Assembly: GCA_002506705.1 (NCBI GenBank)
Contig: DAYA01000024.1
Coordinates: forward strand, 1 to 15,308
Reading direction: 5' to 3'
From: Euryarchaeota archaeon UBA550
Lineage (GTDB): Archaea; Thermoplasmatota; Poseidoniia; Poseidoniales; Poseidoniaceae
Length of the DNA stretch: 15,308 bases
Shown piece by piece: positions 15,052 to 15,308 of this stretch. The notes under the pieces are model-generated. The model was not told where the DNA came from. It made no database searches and was given only the letters and a program-made list of their open reading frames with translations. Every line of letters starts with the position of its first letter. Within the stretch, counting starts at the first letter, position 1. The position numbers were made by a program, and so were the translations under genes.

Positions 15052-15076
15052 GATATTTTTCCACTGTGACCACTGG
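15052..15076 (-). promoter_or_regulatory. Putative promoter of the structured RNA
   Basis: On the minus strand a TATA-like AAAAATATC (15061-15053) lies about 26 bp before a GG at 15030, the expected archaeal spacing to a start site. Directly upstream, CAGTGG occurs twice, 9 bp apart (15075-15070 and 15066-15061), a possible activator or operator pair. A second TATA-like TTTATT (15004-14999) would give a start near 14977. Confidence 0.45.
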
Positions 15077-15079
15077 AAG

Positions 15080-15094
15080 AAAATCACCAAAAAT
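15080..15094 (-). terminator. T-tracts after the partial gene at the window end
   Basis: Minus-strand TTTTT (15093-15089) and TTTT (15083-15080) follow the TAG stop at 15101-15099 within about 20 bases, fitting archaeal termination. They separate this gene from the RNA locus. Confidence 0.5.
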
Positions 15095-15098
15095 AACA

Positions 15099-15308
15099 CT
15101 AATTTCTCAATGATCTTAGCTTGGCTGCAAGTGCAGATTTGCGAGAATTTTCTTCACCTTTCTCTTGGTTAATTCTCCTAGAGAAAAGTCCCTTTTCCCA
15201 TACCAAAATTTGTCCATCTTCAAAACCAAATCCAATGCGATTTTTACTATGATCTGAAACTCTAGCTCGAGTCGTTTTTCCTGTAACAATCAATCCGCCT
15301 TGACTGTC
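15099..15308 (-). CDS. C-terminal fragment of an unrecognised protein
   Basis: The frame is open from the window edge to TAG at 15101-15099, giving the last 69 residues of a protein that starts outside the window. The fragment has a beta-rich-looking part (GGLIVTGKTTRARV, later IGFGFEDGQILVWE) followed by a strongly basic, probably helical C-terminus rich in Arg, Lys, Ser and Asn. I recognise no family. An apparent TTG start at 15293 is internal. The open frame, natural amino-acid mix and T-tracts just after the stop support a real gene. The basic tail would suit nucleic-acid or ribosome binding, but that is only a guess. Confidence 0.6.
   Translation of the reverse strand, partial: DSQGGLIVTGKTTRARVSDHSKNRIGFGFEDGQILVWEKGLFSRRINQEKGEENSRKSALAAKLRSLRN

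Overview
The window looks like a marine archaeon, most likely Marine Group II (Candidatus Poseidoniales). This rests on a combination of signs, not a single marker: a giant secreted protein built from PPC, CARDB and calcium-binding repeats with a C-terminal membrane anchor, archaeal-style TATA-like boxes and T-tract terminators, bacterial-type central-carbon enzymes, and tightly packed genes. No rRNA or tRNA is present to confirm it.

Layout. 1-1116 (+) is the 3' part of a phosphohexomutase. It meets head-on a 1264-residue polytopic membrane protein (1113-4907, -). A short divergent promoter region (4908-5002) separates that gene from ATP-dependent PEP carboxykinase pckA (5003-6595, +). Next on the + strand come a 1260-residue surface protein (6677-10459), a cyclophilin (10506-10988) and an isoaspartyl peptidase/type 2 asparaginase (10998-11942). 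A sulfotransferase-like gene (11928-12644, -) overlaps the asparaginase tail to tail. Class II fumarase fumC (12723-14114, +) follows. The 3' end of an unrecognised gene (15099-15308, -) closes the window.

The most unusual part is the roughly 980-base stretch after fumC. It has no credible protein gene but is packed with hairpins whose loops make sense on the minus strand only: nine C(UUCG)G hexamers, seven GGAAAC hexamers and one G(CUUG)C loop. Many stems are perfect. A TATA-like element lies just upstream (about 15053-15061) and T-tracts lie at the far end (about 14123-14146). I read this as a structured non-coding RNA of about 850-900 nt, transcribed convergently to fumC, of a kind I do not recognise. 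A weak resemblance to the RNase P P4 core in its 5' half is noted as a hypothesis only.

Function. PckA and FumC serve gluconeogenesis and the TCA cycle. The asparaginase and cyclophilin fit protein turnover and folding in a peptide-using heterotroph. The surface protein, the phosphohexomutase and the sulfotransferase may relate to the cell envelope. No single pathway joins all the genes.
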